From Aneurinibacillus thermoaerophilus (GTDB lineage: Bacteria > Bacillota > Bacilli > Aneurinibacillales > Aneurinibacillaceae): 64,000 bases of DNA. The notes under the pieces are model-generated. The model saw only the letters and a list, made by a program, of their open reading frames with translations, made no database searches and had not been told where the DNA came from. The DNA is taken from NCBI RefSeq assembly GCF_900099925.1, contig NZ_FNDE01000006.1, forward strand, positions 1 to 64,000, in the 5' to 3' direction. A program made the translations under genes and the position numbers. This document shows, piece after piece, positions 19,555-29,174 of this stretch. Numbering within the stretch: the first letter of the stretch is position 1; every line of letters begins with the position of its first letter.

Positions 19555-19968
19555 TTATTTTTCATTTAAGTTTTTTACCATTTGCTCCAACACACAGGTG
19601 AATATCCTTAAATCTTCTTCCTTAATTCCTTTGAGTGCCTGCGTTTCTACCATTTCGGACGCTTTTTCCAAGACGGGAAGCATTTCATACGCTTTCTGCG
19701 ACAATTTCACTTTTCGTTCACGTCTGTCTGTTCCTTCTTCACGGGTAATCCATCCCCCCTGTTCCATGCGGGCAAGCGTACGCGTCATCGTGGGCGGTTC
19801 TACACACAGCTCGTTGCATAGTTCAACTTGCGTAGATGTTCCGTTTTCCCGTAAACGAAGGATAACGGCCCATTGGGCATTATATAAATCGAGTGGAGCA
19901 AGGTGTTCATTCAACTTTTTAACAAAATGTCTGGCTGCCTGATTGATGCGGTGGCCGTATACATTCAT
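19555..19968 (-). CDS. MarR-family transcriptional regulator
   Basis: A 137-aa winged-helix repressor. The recognition region VELCNELCVEPPTMTRTLARMEQGGWI and the wing TDRRERKVKLS are typical of MarR. The effector is unknown. It has a near-consensus promoter with a palindrome just past the -10, pointing to autoregulation, and is followed by the yczE-like membrane gene. Confidence 0.9.
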   Translation of the reverse strand: MNVYGHRINQAARHFVKKLNEHLAPLDLYNAQWAVILRLRENGTSTQVELCNELCVEPPTMTRTLARMEQGGWITREEGTDRRERKVKLSQKAYEMLPVLEKASEMVETQALKGIKEEDLRIFTCVLEQMVKNLNEK

Positions 19969-19989
19969 AACACAAAAAACCCCTTATCA

Positions 19990-20005
19990 CTAATTAATTA
20001 CCTAG
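19990..20005 (-). promoter_or_regulatory. Candidate MarR operator
   Basis: The 16-base partial palindrome CTA-nn-TAATTA-nn-TAG lies immediately downstream of the marR -10, where a bound repressor would block transcription. Its TAATTA core fits MarR-type sites. Binding is inferred. Confidence 0.45.
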
Positions 20006-20008
20006 CTA

Positions 20009-20037
20009 AATATAAGGAAAAACAAGATAAATGTCAA
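20009..20037 (-). promoter_or_regulatory. Sigma-A promoter of marR-yczE
   Basis: On the minus strand: TTGACA (20032-20037), a 17-base spacer, TATATT (20009-20014). Confidence 0.85.
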
Positions 20038-20179
20038 TATACAATGATGCTTCAGTTAACCATCGTCCGCTATTTATTATGGATTGCAAACGATGGATAG
20101 ATTCCTGTAAAGTAAGAGGTATCGTATATAAATATAGCTTGATAGATCGGCATTCAATATTATGAAGGGGATAAAAATA

Positions 20180-21001
20180 ATGAAACAGGAAAGCGGTTTG
20201 TTCGGCCATACCGAATGGCGGATTATTGATCAGACGAAAACCCATCCGTCTTTTCATGCGTTGTATTCCTTTGCGATGGATGATACGTTGTGCACATCAG
20301 TTCGCCTGCGACATAGTCCGGCGGTGATGCGTGGCTGGGTGCATCATAATAATGTCGTGCTGGGAAACGTGGACTATAAATTAAGCGGCATCCGAGAAGG
20401 ACTGGCTTATCTGAAGGAAAAAGGATATTTGCCTATCGTACGTAACTCTGGAGGCGCAGCGGTTGTGCTGGACGCTGGCGTTTTGAATTTGTCGCTTATC
20501 CTTCCCGCTGAAGATGCATTTGCCGATATTCACGCTGGCTACCGGACAATGGCAGAGTTTATTCGCCTCATGCTAGAACCTTATGGCGTGCGAGTAGAGA
20601 CGGGAGAAGTTGCTGGCTCTTACTGTCCGGGTGATTTTGACGTAAACATTGATGGGCGAAAATTCGGTGGACTGGCGCAGCGTCGAAGACGGGGCGCGGT
20701 AGCTGTGCAGGCGTTTTTGCTGGCCGATGGAAGCGGCAGTGCGAGAGCCGAGCTGGTTCGGGGCTTTTATGATAAAGCGGCATGTCCAAATGATACGTTT
20801 CCTTTTGTCCGCCCGGAGACAGTCGCTTCGTTATCCGAACTAATTGGACGGGAGATTTCCTCTCAAGATTTAATGCAGCGAGCGGTGAAAGTGATAGAGA
20901 GCCGAGCTGAGCGGGTCGAGTTCTCTCAGCTTTTGTCAGAGGAAACGGAAGAGTTTGCGGTTAATGTAGCTAGTATGGAAGCGAGAAATCCCCATTTATA
21001 A
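20180..21001 (+). CDS. lipL: Octanoyl-[GcvH]:protein N-octanoyltransferase LipL
   Basis: Amidotransferase that moves octanoyl from GcvH to E2 subunits in Bacillus-type lipoate synthesis; 273 aa (281 in B. subtilis). SFAMDDTLC near the N-terminus, VRNSGGAAVVLDAGVLNLSL, and GSYCPGDFDVNIDGRKFGGLAQRR match LipL, with Cys149 as the predicted acyl-carrying nucleophile. I start at ATG 20180, nine bases after AAGGGG, rather than the ATG at 20162 that precedes this site. It is a single gene between marR and the SpoIID-like gene. Confidence 0.9.
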   Translation: MKQESGLFGHTEWRIIDQTKTHPSFHALYSFAMDDTLCTSVRLRHSPAVMRGWVHHNNVVLGNVDYKLSGIREGLAYLKEKGYLPIVRNSGGAAVVLDAGVLNLSLILPAEDAFADIHAGYRTMAEFIRLMLEPYGVRVETGEVAGSYCPGDFDVNIDGRKFGGLAQRRRRGAVAVQAFLLADGSGSARAELVRGFYDKAACPNDTFPFVRPETVASLSELIGREISSQDLMQRAVKVIESRAERVEFSQLLSEETEEFAVNVASMEARNPHL

Positions 21002-21226
21002 GAGAATCTGGTTATTTGATATTCATATTTTACTACATAGAGAATTCGCCAGGCGCAAAATTTGGTATAGACTTTGGATTTTTCTTAGTAAATTTTGGGC
21101 GACTTTCTTTCTTTTTGGACGTCTAATTTAATTAAAGTTGATAGAATAGAATTGTGGCACGAATGCCCAGTGTACAATTGTTAAAATATCAAATCAGGTG
21201 GATAGAGGAGAAAGGTTGCGAGAAAG

Positions 21227-22639
21227 ATGAAACTGGGGAAAGTATTTTCGGTAGTTTTGAGTATAGGTTTGCTGTTGCCGTTTTCCGGCCAAGCGCAAGC
21301 GATGGACGAACCAATGGTGAGAGTAGAATTGGTGACTCCGTTTGCGTCAGGAAGTGAGGAAGCGTTAACGAATCTTTCATTTACGATAGAAAGCAATTAT
21401 ATCATAGAGAACCACCCGAATGTTATGTTGCTAGCAGGGCAGAAGTATTTTGTACAAATCGAAAATGGAACGCTTAGTTTATACCAATACGGGTCAATTG
21501 GTTTGCCTGTGCCGCTTCTGCAAGGGCAGAGCACAATTCGGGCTGTTCCGGTAATACAGGAAGCGAAAAATTCAATCATACAAGTGCAGGGAAAGAGTAA
21601 GAGCTTCAAGTACCGCGGAGCCATGGAATTTCAGCTTGGATATAAAGGAACGAAGCCCCGCATTATTCCTATTAACGAGCTTGGAATGGAAAACTATTTA
21701 AAAGGTGTTGTTCCGCGAGAGATGAGCGCTTCCTGGGAGCGGGAAGCGCTGAAAGCGCAAGCGGTTGCTGCCCGTACGTATGCTATGCGCCAAATGATAG
21801 CAAAGCACGGTGCGGCTATTAACGATACGACTCAATATCAGGCGTACCAGGGAGTCTCGATTGAGCATCCGAATTCCAACGCCGCAGTAGAAGAGACGAG
21901 AGGTCAAGTTCTTTCATATAATGGCGAATTAATCGAAGCGTTATATGCGTCTAGCAACGGCGGACATAGCGAAGCACCGGAGAATGTGTGGAAAAACTCT
22001 AAAGGCGCACCGTACTTAACAGCCAAGCCTGATCCGTATGACGCCAAAATTTCGCCGTATAAAAATTGGCAGGAGACGATGACCATTGCCCAGTTGCAGG
22101 AAAAACTTAAAAATCGCACGCCTGCGATTGGTACGATAAAAAAGGTAGAAGTAAAGCAAACGTATCCCTCTGGACGTATCGCTGATTTGATGATTGAAGG
22201 CGATAAAGGTACGGTACACTTGACCAAAGATGAGGCGCGTTCCGTGCTGGGCCTGAAAAGTTCATTGTATCATGTACAGGTCAATTATAATGCGCCTGTT
22301 TCGCCAAAAGAGTTGCTGTCCGCTTACAATGGGGTGACTACCGAGCGCAAAGACATAGGTTCATTAACAATAACAAACGGAACCACGGAAAAAACAGTCG
22401 CTGGTTCTGGGCTTGTGTTGCAAGGGGCCGATCAGAAAAAAACGCTCGATCAGGGAAGTAGCGATCCGGCAGTCAAACCGGTTTCAGTTACGTTTATTGG
22501 AAGCGGTTGGGGCCATGGTGTTGGCATGAGTCAATGGGGAGCAAGACAAATGGCCAAAGAAGGAATGAACTATCAGGACATTTTACAATTTTATTATGCT
22601 CCCGCACAAATTAGCGAAAATTATGAAGCAGGAAATTAA
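21227..22639 (+). CDS. SpoIID/LytB-domain secreted protein
   Basis: A 470-aa exported protein. An N-terminal signal peptide (residues 1-25, cut after FSGQAQA) is followed by a SpoIID/LytB domain with GVVPREMSASWEREALKAQ, in which the PREM glutamate corresponds to the catalytic Glu of SpoIID lytic transglycosylase. The closing motif GSGWGHGVGMSQWGARQMA ends the domain, so an insert of about 100 residues separates the two halves. It is longer than B. subtilis SpoIID (343 aa), and I call it by domain only. A role in peptidoglycan processing, possibly in sporulation, is inferred. The 225-base gap ahead has no clear sigma-A promoter. Confidence 0.82.
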   Translation: MKLGKVFSVVLSIGLLLPFSGQAQAMDEPMVRVELVTPFASGSEEALTNLSFTIESNYIIENHPNVMLLAGQKYFVQIENGTLSLYQYGSIGLPVPLLQGQSTIRAVPVIQEAKNSIIQVQGKSKSFKYRGAMEFQLGYKGTKPRIIPINELGMENYLKGVVPREMSASWEREALKAQAVAARTYAMRQMIAKHGAAINDTTQYQAYQGVSIEHPNSNAAVEETRGQVLSYNGELIEALYASSNGGHSEAPENVWKNSKGAPYLTAKPDPYDAKISPYKNWQETMTIAQLQEKLKNRTPAIGTIKKVEVKQTYPSGRIADLMIEGDKGTVHLTKDEARSVLGLKSSLYHVQVNYNAPVSPKELLSAYNGVTTERKDIGSLTITNGTTEKTVAGSGLVLQGADQKKTLDQGSSDPAVKPVSVTFIGSGWGHGVGMSQWGARQMAKEGMNYQDILQFYYAPAQISENYEAGN

Positions 22640-22657
22640 CAGTTTTATGTCTATTCC

Positions 22658-22686
22658 TTGCACATAAGGGAAAAAATCGGTATGAT
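22658..22686 (+). promoter_or_regulatory. Sigma-A promoter of queA-tgt-yajC
   Basis: TTGCAC (22658-22663), a 17-base spacer, TATGAT (22681-22686). Confidence 0.82.
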
Positions 22687-22732
22687 AGAGGACGTTATAC
22701 TGATGATTTAAAATAAAGCTGAGGGATAGGCC

Positions 22733-23761
22733 GTGAACGTCAACGATTTCGATTTTTATTTACCAGAAGAACTTATCGCGCAGAATCCGCTTCCGGAGAG
22801 AACCGCTTCCAGACTGCTTGTGCTGAACAAGCAGACAGGAGCAGTTGAGCACCGACAATTCACCGATTTGAAGGGATATTTAAAAGCCGGCGATACCCTC
22901 GTGTTAAATGATACGAGGGTAATTCCTGCCCGGCTTTTTGGCGTGAAAGAAGGAACAGGTGCCCATATTGAGGTGCTGTTGCTTAAACCGCTTGGTGATG
23001 ATTGTTGGGAGACGCTTGTAAAACCGGGGAAAAGGGTCAAACCCGGCACGCGTATTCTCTTCGGCGATGGCTTACTTACGGCCGAATGCTTGGATAGTAC
23101 GGAAGTGGGCGGGCGAATGATTCGTTTCGAATATAAAGGGATTTTCAACGAGCTTCTGGATCAATTAGGAGAAATGCCGCTGCCTCCGTACATTAAAGCG
23201 CAGTTGAATGATAGCGAGCGGTATCAGACCGTATATGCCAAGCATCGTGGTTCTGCAGCGGCGCCGACGGCGGGCCTTCATTTTACGAAAGAGTATTTGG
23301 CAGAGCTGAAGGCGATGGGGATAAATCTTGCGTTTTTGACGCTTCATGTTGGGCTTGGAACGTTCCGGCCGGTCATGGCGGAAACGGTGGAAGAGCACGA
23401 GATGCACAGCGAATATTATATGCTGAATGAGGAAAATGCTCGCATTATTAATGAAACCAAAGCGCGTGGCGGACGTATTGTAGCCGTAGGGACTACTTCC
23501 TGCCGCACGCTGGAGACCATCGGCAAAAAGCATGGCGGAAAGCTGGTCGCAGAAGAAGGCTGGACAAATATTTTTATTTATCCCGGCTATACGTTCAGCG
23601 TCATTGATGGACTTGTGACAAACTTTCACCTGCCAAAGTCAACTCTTGTCATGCTTGTAAGCGCACTTGCGGGACGTGAAAATATTCTTCGCGCCTATGA
23701 AGAAGCCATTCGTCTGAAATATCGTTTCTTCAGTTTTGGTGATGCGATGCTGATTTTGTAA
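22733..23761 (+). CDS. queA: S-adenosylmethionine:tRNA ribosyltransferase-isomerase
   Basis: Makes epoxyqueuosine in the wobble base of GUN-anticodon tRNAs; 342 aa. The N-terminus [26 protein letters not shown] and motifs [13 protein letters not shown] and [10 protein letters not shown] are the family's. The start is a GTG at 22733 after GAGGGATAGG. It is first in queA-tgt-yajC, the standard order. Confidence 0.96.
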   Translation: MNVNDFDFYLPEELIAQNPLPERTASRLLVLNKQTGAVEHRQFTDLKGYLKAGDTLVLNDTRVIPARLFGVKEGTGAHIEVLLLKPLGDDCWETLVKPGKRVKPGTRILFGDGLLTAECLDSTEVGGRMIRFEYKGIFNELLDQLGEMPLPPYIKAQLNDSERYQTVYAKHRGSAAAPTAGLHFTKEYLAELKAMGINLAFLTLHVGLGTFRPVMAETVEEHEMHSEYYMLNEENARIINETKARGGRIVAVGTTSCRTLETIGKKHGGKLVAEEGWTNIFIYPGYTFSVIDGLVTNFHLPKSTLVMLVSALAGRENILRAYEEAIRLKYRFFSFGDAMLIL

Positions 23762-23768
23762 GAAGTAG

Positions 23769-24911
<1,143 letters not shown>

Positions 24912-25029
24912 AATTTTTGGTATATGAAGCCCGCCTAGTTCTATGTTTTTTTTTAAAATAATAAAGAAAACGTTTTAGGAAAAAACGTGGACTGGCAAGA
25001 ATATAAGTAATGAAAAAAGGAGGAATACC

Positions 25030-25314
25030 ATGAGTGCGGGTATGCAGCAAGTAATTTTGTGGGTTGTATTGTTTGCTATCTTTTATTTTCTTTTGATTCG
25101 TCCGAATCAAAAGCGCCAGAAGCAGCGAAATGCGATGCTGGCCGCCCTGAAAAAAGGGGATCGTGTTGTCACAATTGGTGGATTGCACGGCACGATTGAT
25201 TTAATCAACGATGAAAACAATACAATCGTAATCAATGCCGGCGGCCATAAGCTGACGTTTGAAAAGATGGCGGTACAGTCCGTCATCGGCGAAAGCGTGC
25301 AGAAGTCGCAATAG
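25030..25314 (+). CDS. yajC: Preprotein translocase accessory subunit YajC
   Basis: A 94-aa protein with one N-terminal membrane helix (about 7-25, VILWVVLFAIFYFLLIRP) and a small soluble domain (KGDRVVTIGGLHGTIDLI). It associates with SecDF. AAGGAGG precedes the ATG. In this window secD and secF lie 4 kb away, not adjacent. A palindrome, ACGTTTT-AGGAA-AAAACGT, is in the gap before it. Confidence 0.94.
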   Translation: MSAGMQQVILWVVLFAIFYFLLIRPNQKRQKQRNAMLAALKKGDRVVTIGGLHGTIDLINDENNTIVINAGGHKLTFEKMAVQSVIGESVQKSQ

Positions 25315-25318
25315 TAAA

Positions 25319-25350
25319 GAAAGCGGGAAGCGCTCATGCTCCCGCTTTTT
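25319..25350. terminator. Bidirectional terminator between yajC and yrzE
   Basis: AAGCGGGA and TCCCGCTT form the stem. A T-run follows on the plus strand, and TTTCTTT follows on the minus strand. Confidence 0.85.
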
Positions 25351-25351
25351 T

Positions 25352-25729
25352 TTACCTCTTTGTTATATTTACTCCGATAATGCCTCCAATAGCGGCTATA
25401 AGGAAGGAAAGAAGAAGAGAGTAGAGGTGACTTACGCCGAATTTGGCGTCAAAACCAAGGAAGCTGAGCAGAAGCACGAAAAGGTAATAAAATAGTCCTG
25501 TCATTCCACCATAGTACCAGCCTTTTTCGCCTCCGCGCTTGCCGGATACAAAACCGCCGAAAAACAATGCCAGGCCATTTACCGCGTAAACAAAGGTGGG
25601 AAGGGAAGCTTCGCGCGTGCCAGTAAACGCAAGAATAAGTGAAAAAAGGACAGCACCGATGAATACAATGACAAACGTATAGATGAAGCCGGCTACTACT
25701 GGAAGCTTTACTTGACTTATTTTCAACAT
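25352..25729 (-). CDS. yrzE: TIGR04086-family membrane protein (YrzE-like)
   Basis: A 125-aa protein with four predicted membrane helices. FGGFVSGKRGGEKGWYYGGMTGL is the conserved middle segment. I start at 25729, where GAGGTG lies ahead; the open frame continues 52 codons upstream without family likeness. In B. subtilis yrzE occupies the same place near yajC and spoVB. Function unknown. Confidence 0.83.
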   Translation of the reverse strand: MLKISQVKLPVVAGFIYTFVIVFIGAVLFSLILAFTGTREASLPTFVYAVNGLALFFGGFVSGKRGGEKGWYYGGMTGLFYYLFVLLLSFLGFDAKFGVSHLYSLLLSFLIAAIGGIIGVNITKR

Positions 25730-25908
25730 CGGACACACCTCGCTTTTTTGTACAAATCCTATGAACGAAATGGACGGATTATGCTCAGCAGATCTACCCG
25801 CTTCCTCTATAAATTCCATCTGAAAACACGGAAGAATTTTTCGAATGATGGTAAAATGAAAACAACTGCACAATGCTTTTTGCATTGCATTTCAGGGGGT
25901 GAAAATCC

Positions 25909-26880
25909 GTGATTAAAACATATTTTTATAATCATTCACAACAAACGATGCACCATGATGTCGATTTAAGCCAGGTGCATAGTTTTCTTCGTTCGCCGGA
26001 AGATTTGCTGTGGATTGATCTGTATGATGTAGGCAATGATGAACTACAATATGTGGCCGATATTTTCAACTTTCACCCGCTGGCGATCGAAGACTGTTTA
26101 CATGTAAGTCCCCGCGCGAAAGTAGATGACTATGAAAACTATTATTTTTTCGTCATTCATGCGTTGAGGTATAACGAAGAGAGCGATAATGAAATTACGA
26201 CGCTTGAATTAAATGTGTTTTTAGGTTCTAACTATATTGTTACGATTCATAAGAAGCCAATGCCAAGTATTGGGCGGATTGCAGCTGTTAGTCTGCACAG
26301 CAAAAAATACATGAATCGAGGCCCGGATTTTCTCCTGTATTCCATTGTAGACGGTATTACTGACGAGTATTTTCCGATTATGGATCGGATTAGCGCGCGG
26401 ATTGATGAGTTAGAAGATGAGATGTATGAGCATCAGATGGAAGCCATTACGGAAGAGTTCCTGGCCCTAAAGCGTACCATTATCCTGATTCGTCGCGTAA
26501 TTTTGCCGCAAAAACGGATTTTCGCACCGGTGAACGGAACTATGCTATTCAAAATTAATGAAGAAAATATTCCATTCTATATTGACTTGGTGGACCATCT
26601 TGAACGGCTTGTGGATTCCGCAGAGACGTCCCGCGATCTCGTAAACGGTGCGCTCGATACGTATTATTCGATCGTTAGCGCCAAAACGACTGAAACGATG
26701 CAGATTCTTACCATTATTTCCACCATTATGATGCCGCTCACTTTTATTACTGGTCTTATGGGTATGAATGTCCATTTGCCTGGACAGGATTCGCCTTACA
26801 GTTTCTGGGCGATTATGGGGATATTGTTTACGGTTATTGCTCTTATGCTTCTCTATTTTAAGCGCAAGCGCTGGTTGTAG
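25909..26880 (+). CDS. corA: CorA-family magnesium/divalent cation transporter
   Basis: A 323-aa channel. A long cytoplasmic N-terminal domain leads to two C-terminal membrane helices, and the first ends in the diagnostic GMN motif (LMGMNVHLPGQ). The start is a GTG at 25909 with CAGGGGGTG ahead. A small perfect hairpin CAATGC-TTTTT-GCATTG (25871-25887) lies just before the ribosome-binding site and could affect translation, but nothing ties it to a known Mg riboswitch. Confidence 0.93.
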   Translation: MIKTYFYNHSQQTMHHDVDLSQVHSFLRSPEDLLWIDLYDVGNDELQYVADIFNFHPLAIEDCLHVSPRAKVDDYENYYFFVIHALRYNEESDNEITTLELNVFLGSNYIVTIHKKPMPSIGRIAAVSLHSKKYMNRGPDFLLYSIVDGITDEYFPIMDRISARIDELEDEMYEHQMEAITEEFLALKRTIILIRRVILPQKRIFAPVNGTMLFKINEENIPFYIDLVDHLERLVDSAETSRDLVNGALDTYYSIVSAKTTETMQILTIISTIMMPLTFITGLMGMNVHLPGQDSPYSFWAIMGILFTVIALMLLYFKRKRWL

Positions 26881-26916
26881 CGAAATCAGCCTGTTCATCC
26901 ATATCCCATTCTTCTT

Positions 26917-26993
26917 AGCAAAAGCGGCGTCCGTAAAGCATTCGGATCGCGTTCAAGGATGGAGACAGTTGTGGACGCTTCTGCGCTTTTGCT
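26917..26993. repeat. Long inverted repeat between corA and spoVB
   Basis: AGCAAAAGCG+GCGTCC (26917-26932) pairs with GGACGC and CGCTTTTGCT (26973-26993) with a five-base bulge, giving 16 base pairs. It sits between convergent genes and could act as a shared transcript-end structure, although no T-run follows. Confidence 0.6.
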
Positions 26994-27001
26994 TGAACCG
27001 C

Positions 27002-28579
27002 TTATCGTTTAGACAGGAAGTGGGCGAGCGCCGGGCCGATCCACGGAATGCGTTCGACGTCCTGTTTACCGAGCACTTTGAGCCAGACGAGAAGAAGCGC
27101 ATAAACAATAAGAGCAAGTCCGGTTCCGAGCAGTATCGCTTGCCAAAGTTCCATTACGTGTGACCAGTGACGCGTCATATGTAGCGCGGCGTAACTTGCC
27201 AGCACTACACTGACAATAACTTTTAGCAAATCTTTTATCTCGACTGTAAAGCCTGTTACTTTGCTAAGGCTGAAGAAATGGAGCAATGTCACCGATAAAA
27301 TACTGATATTCACCGACAGAACCACCCCGTCGAATCCGAATTCCGGACGGGAAGCGAGCAGGAAGATGGCCGCTGTTTTTAATAATGCCCCGATAATGGT
27401 GTTTCGCATGGCTACTCCTGCGTAATCAAGCCCTTGTAACGCAGCCTGAAGCGGTGCCTGAAAGTACAGGAAAATCGAGTAAGGGGCCATCAGTTTAAGG
27501 AAATGTCCGACTTTTTCGTCATGATACAGCAAAGAAGCAAGCGGTTCGGCAAATACGTAAAGCAGGGCGGCGCATGGGGCGCTGATGACAAGCGCCAGCC
27601 TTATCGACTGATAGATGCGGCGGTGGATAAGCTGATCGTTTTTTTGCGCTGCCGCTTCCGCGACGGCAGGAACAAGCGAAACCGAGAGCGAATACGTAAT
27701 AAATGTCGGAAAAATTAAGAGAGGAATCGCCATTCCAGCCAATTGCCCGTAAAAGCTGGTTGCGGCGCTGGCTGAAATGCCGGCGAGCATCAAGCTTTGC
27801 GCCACGATAATTGGTTCGATAAAAAACGTAAGGGAAGACACAATCCGGCTTGTGGTTACCGGAACGGAAATATCGAGCAGACTGCGGAATGTTCCGCGGT
27901 TCCGCTCCAACGTTTCGGACAGGCTGCGCTGCTGGAAAATCCGCGGTAGACGTTGCCTGCGAAATTGCAAGAGCAGGCTCAACATTCCGCATCCTTCCCC
28001 GATAACCACGCCCACCATCGCGCCGGCCGCCGCATATTCAACGCCGCGCGGCATAAGCCAAGAAGCAAGAATAATAACCGTAAACATGCGAACGATTTGT
28101 TCAACCACTTGCGAACTGGCTGTTGGTACCATGTTTTGTTTGCCCTGGAAGTACCCGCGCAATACGGAGGAGACAGCGACAAGCGGAACGATGGGAGCGA
28201 TGGCGATCAGCGGGTAAAACGCTCGTTCATCCGTAAGAAAGTAACGCGAGATAATGGAAGCGCCGATAGTCATGACAGCAGTAAATATCAGGCTAAGTAT
28301 TGAAACGATAACGAGCGAAATTTGCAGAATGGAGCGGACTTTTCCGCTTTCGCCCCGCGCGTCCGCTTCGGCAACCAGCTTGGACACCGAAACGTTCAGG
28401 CCGAATGTCGCGAGCGAAATAATAAGAATTAGCGTTGGTACCGCCATCTGGTATAGGCCAAGCCCTTCTGCGCCAATGATGCGGGCCAGCATAATGCGGT
28501 TGATGAAGCCCAATACTTTTACAATCAGGCCGGCGAGAACAAGAATTATCGTTCCTTTGATAAACGTTTGTTTCGTCAT
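27002..28579 (-). CDS. spoVB: Stage V sporulation protein B (MOP-superfamily flippase)
   Basis: A 525-aa integral membrane protein with about 14 helices, of the polysaccharide-biosynthesis/MATE-like superfamily. KGTIILVLAGLIVKVLGFINRIMLARIIGAEGLGLY at the start is typical of SpoVB (518 aa in B. subtilis). It is required for spore cortex synthesis and probably moves a lipid-linked precursor. GAGGG precedes the ATG. The place between yrzE and comN matches B. subtilis. Confidence 0.9.
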   Translation of the reverse strand: MTKQTFIKGTIILVLAGLIVKVLGFINRIMLARIIGAEGLGLYQMAVPTLILIISLATFGLNVSVSKLVAEADARGESGKVRSILQISLVIVSILSLIFTAVMTIGASIISRYFLTDERAFYPLIAIAPIVPLVAVSSVLRGYFQGKQNMVPTASSQVVEQIVRMFTVIILASWLMPRGVEYAAAGAMVGVVIGEGCGMLSLLLQFRRQRLPRIFQQRSLSETLERNRGTFRSLLDISVPVTTSRIVSSLTFFIEPIIVAQSLMLAGISASAATSFYGQLAGMAIPLLIFPTFITYSLSVSLVPAVAEAAAQKNDQLIHRRIYQSIRLALVISAPCAALLYVFAEPLASLLYHDEKVGHFLKLMAPYSIFLYFQAPLQAALQGLDYAGVAMRNTIIGALLKTAAIFLLASRPEFGFDGVVLSVNISILSVTLLHFFSLSKVTGFTVEIKDLLKVIVSVVLASYAALHMTRHWSHVMELWQAILLGTGLALIVYALLLVWLKVLGKQDVERIPWIGPALAHFLSKR

Positions 28580-28681
28580 CCTATGCCCTCACTTTTCTCA
28601 TGCGTATTTGTTGACAGCATATGCATGTACCCTGTGCAAACATGCCTTAAACTAACTTGTAAGAACAGGAGGCTTTGTGAA

Positions 28682-28939
28682 ATGGCAAACTATCCGCTTG
28701 ACGAACAGTTGGCTTATGTATGCGAAATCAAGGCACAGGAGTTCGCCATGCTCGGCTATGAGGATATTACAATAGAGGAAATTTGGGAGTGTGTATCAGA
28801 GAAATATAAGGAAATGCCCCCGCTTTATAAAATTGTCAACGATATTTTGTCACTAAAACCCGGTCTCTGGATGAATTGGATGACGATGCGCGCCTATCGG
28901 GAAGAACCGCTAGCAATCGACTTGAAGAAAGTGGAATGA
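28682..28939 (+). CDS. comN: Post-transcriptional regulator ComN
   Basis: An 85-aa protein of the ComN/YrzD family (DEQLAYVCEIKAQEFAMLGYEDITIEEIWECV). In B. subtilis it promotes accumulation of comE transcripts and so competence. AGGAGG precedes the ATG at 28682. The frame is open further upstream, but there it overlaps the spoVB promoter region. It lies between spoVB and secDF, as in B. subtilis. Confidence 0.85.
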   Translation: MANYPLDEQLAYVCEIKAQEFAMLGYEDITIEEIWECVSEKYKEMPPLYKIVNDILSLKPGLWMNWMTMRAYREEPLAIDLKKVE

Positions 28940-28983
28940 TTTGTAACAGTCTATTTAAGAAACCAATCGCTTATTTATGCGTA

Positions 28984-29036
28984 AAAGAAAAACGAGCCGT
29001 ATTGATATTTGTCATATGCGCTCGTTTTTCTTTTTG
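28984..29036 (+). terminator. Terminator after comN
   Basis: AAAGAAAAACGAGC (28984-28997) pairs with GCTCGTTTTTCTTT (29020-29033), then more Ts. Confidence 0.88.
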
Positions 29037-29108
29037 TTCTTACGTATGATGCGGGGACTAAAAGACGAGCTTGTCTGTCAGCTGTCTTATTTTCCATTGG
29101 ACCTTAAA

Positions 29109-29138
29109 TTGACAGTAAAAAATAAGGGCGACTATAAT
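29109..29138 (+). promoter_or_regulatory. Sigma-A promoter of secD-secF
   Basis: Consensus TTGACA (29109-29114), an 18-base spacer, consensus TATAAT (29133-29138). Confidence 0.87.
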
Positions 29139-29174
29139 AGAGTGTATTGGTTGAAAAAGGAGGAAGTACGGCTA

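Noticed and set aside
25871-25887. Hairpin before corA as a magnesium riboswitch
   Set aside because: The M-box and ykoK-type leaders are much longer and more complex; this is one 6-bp stem with a T5 loop.
28977-29174. Upstream extension of secD
   Set aside because: The extension runs through the comN terminator and the secD promoter, and ATG 29175 has AAGGAGG.
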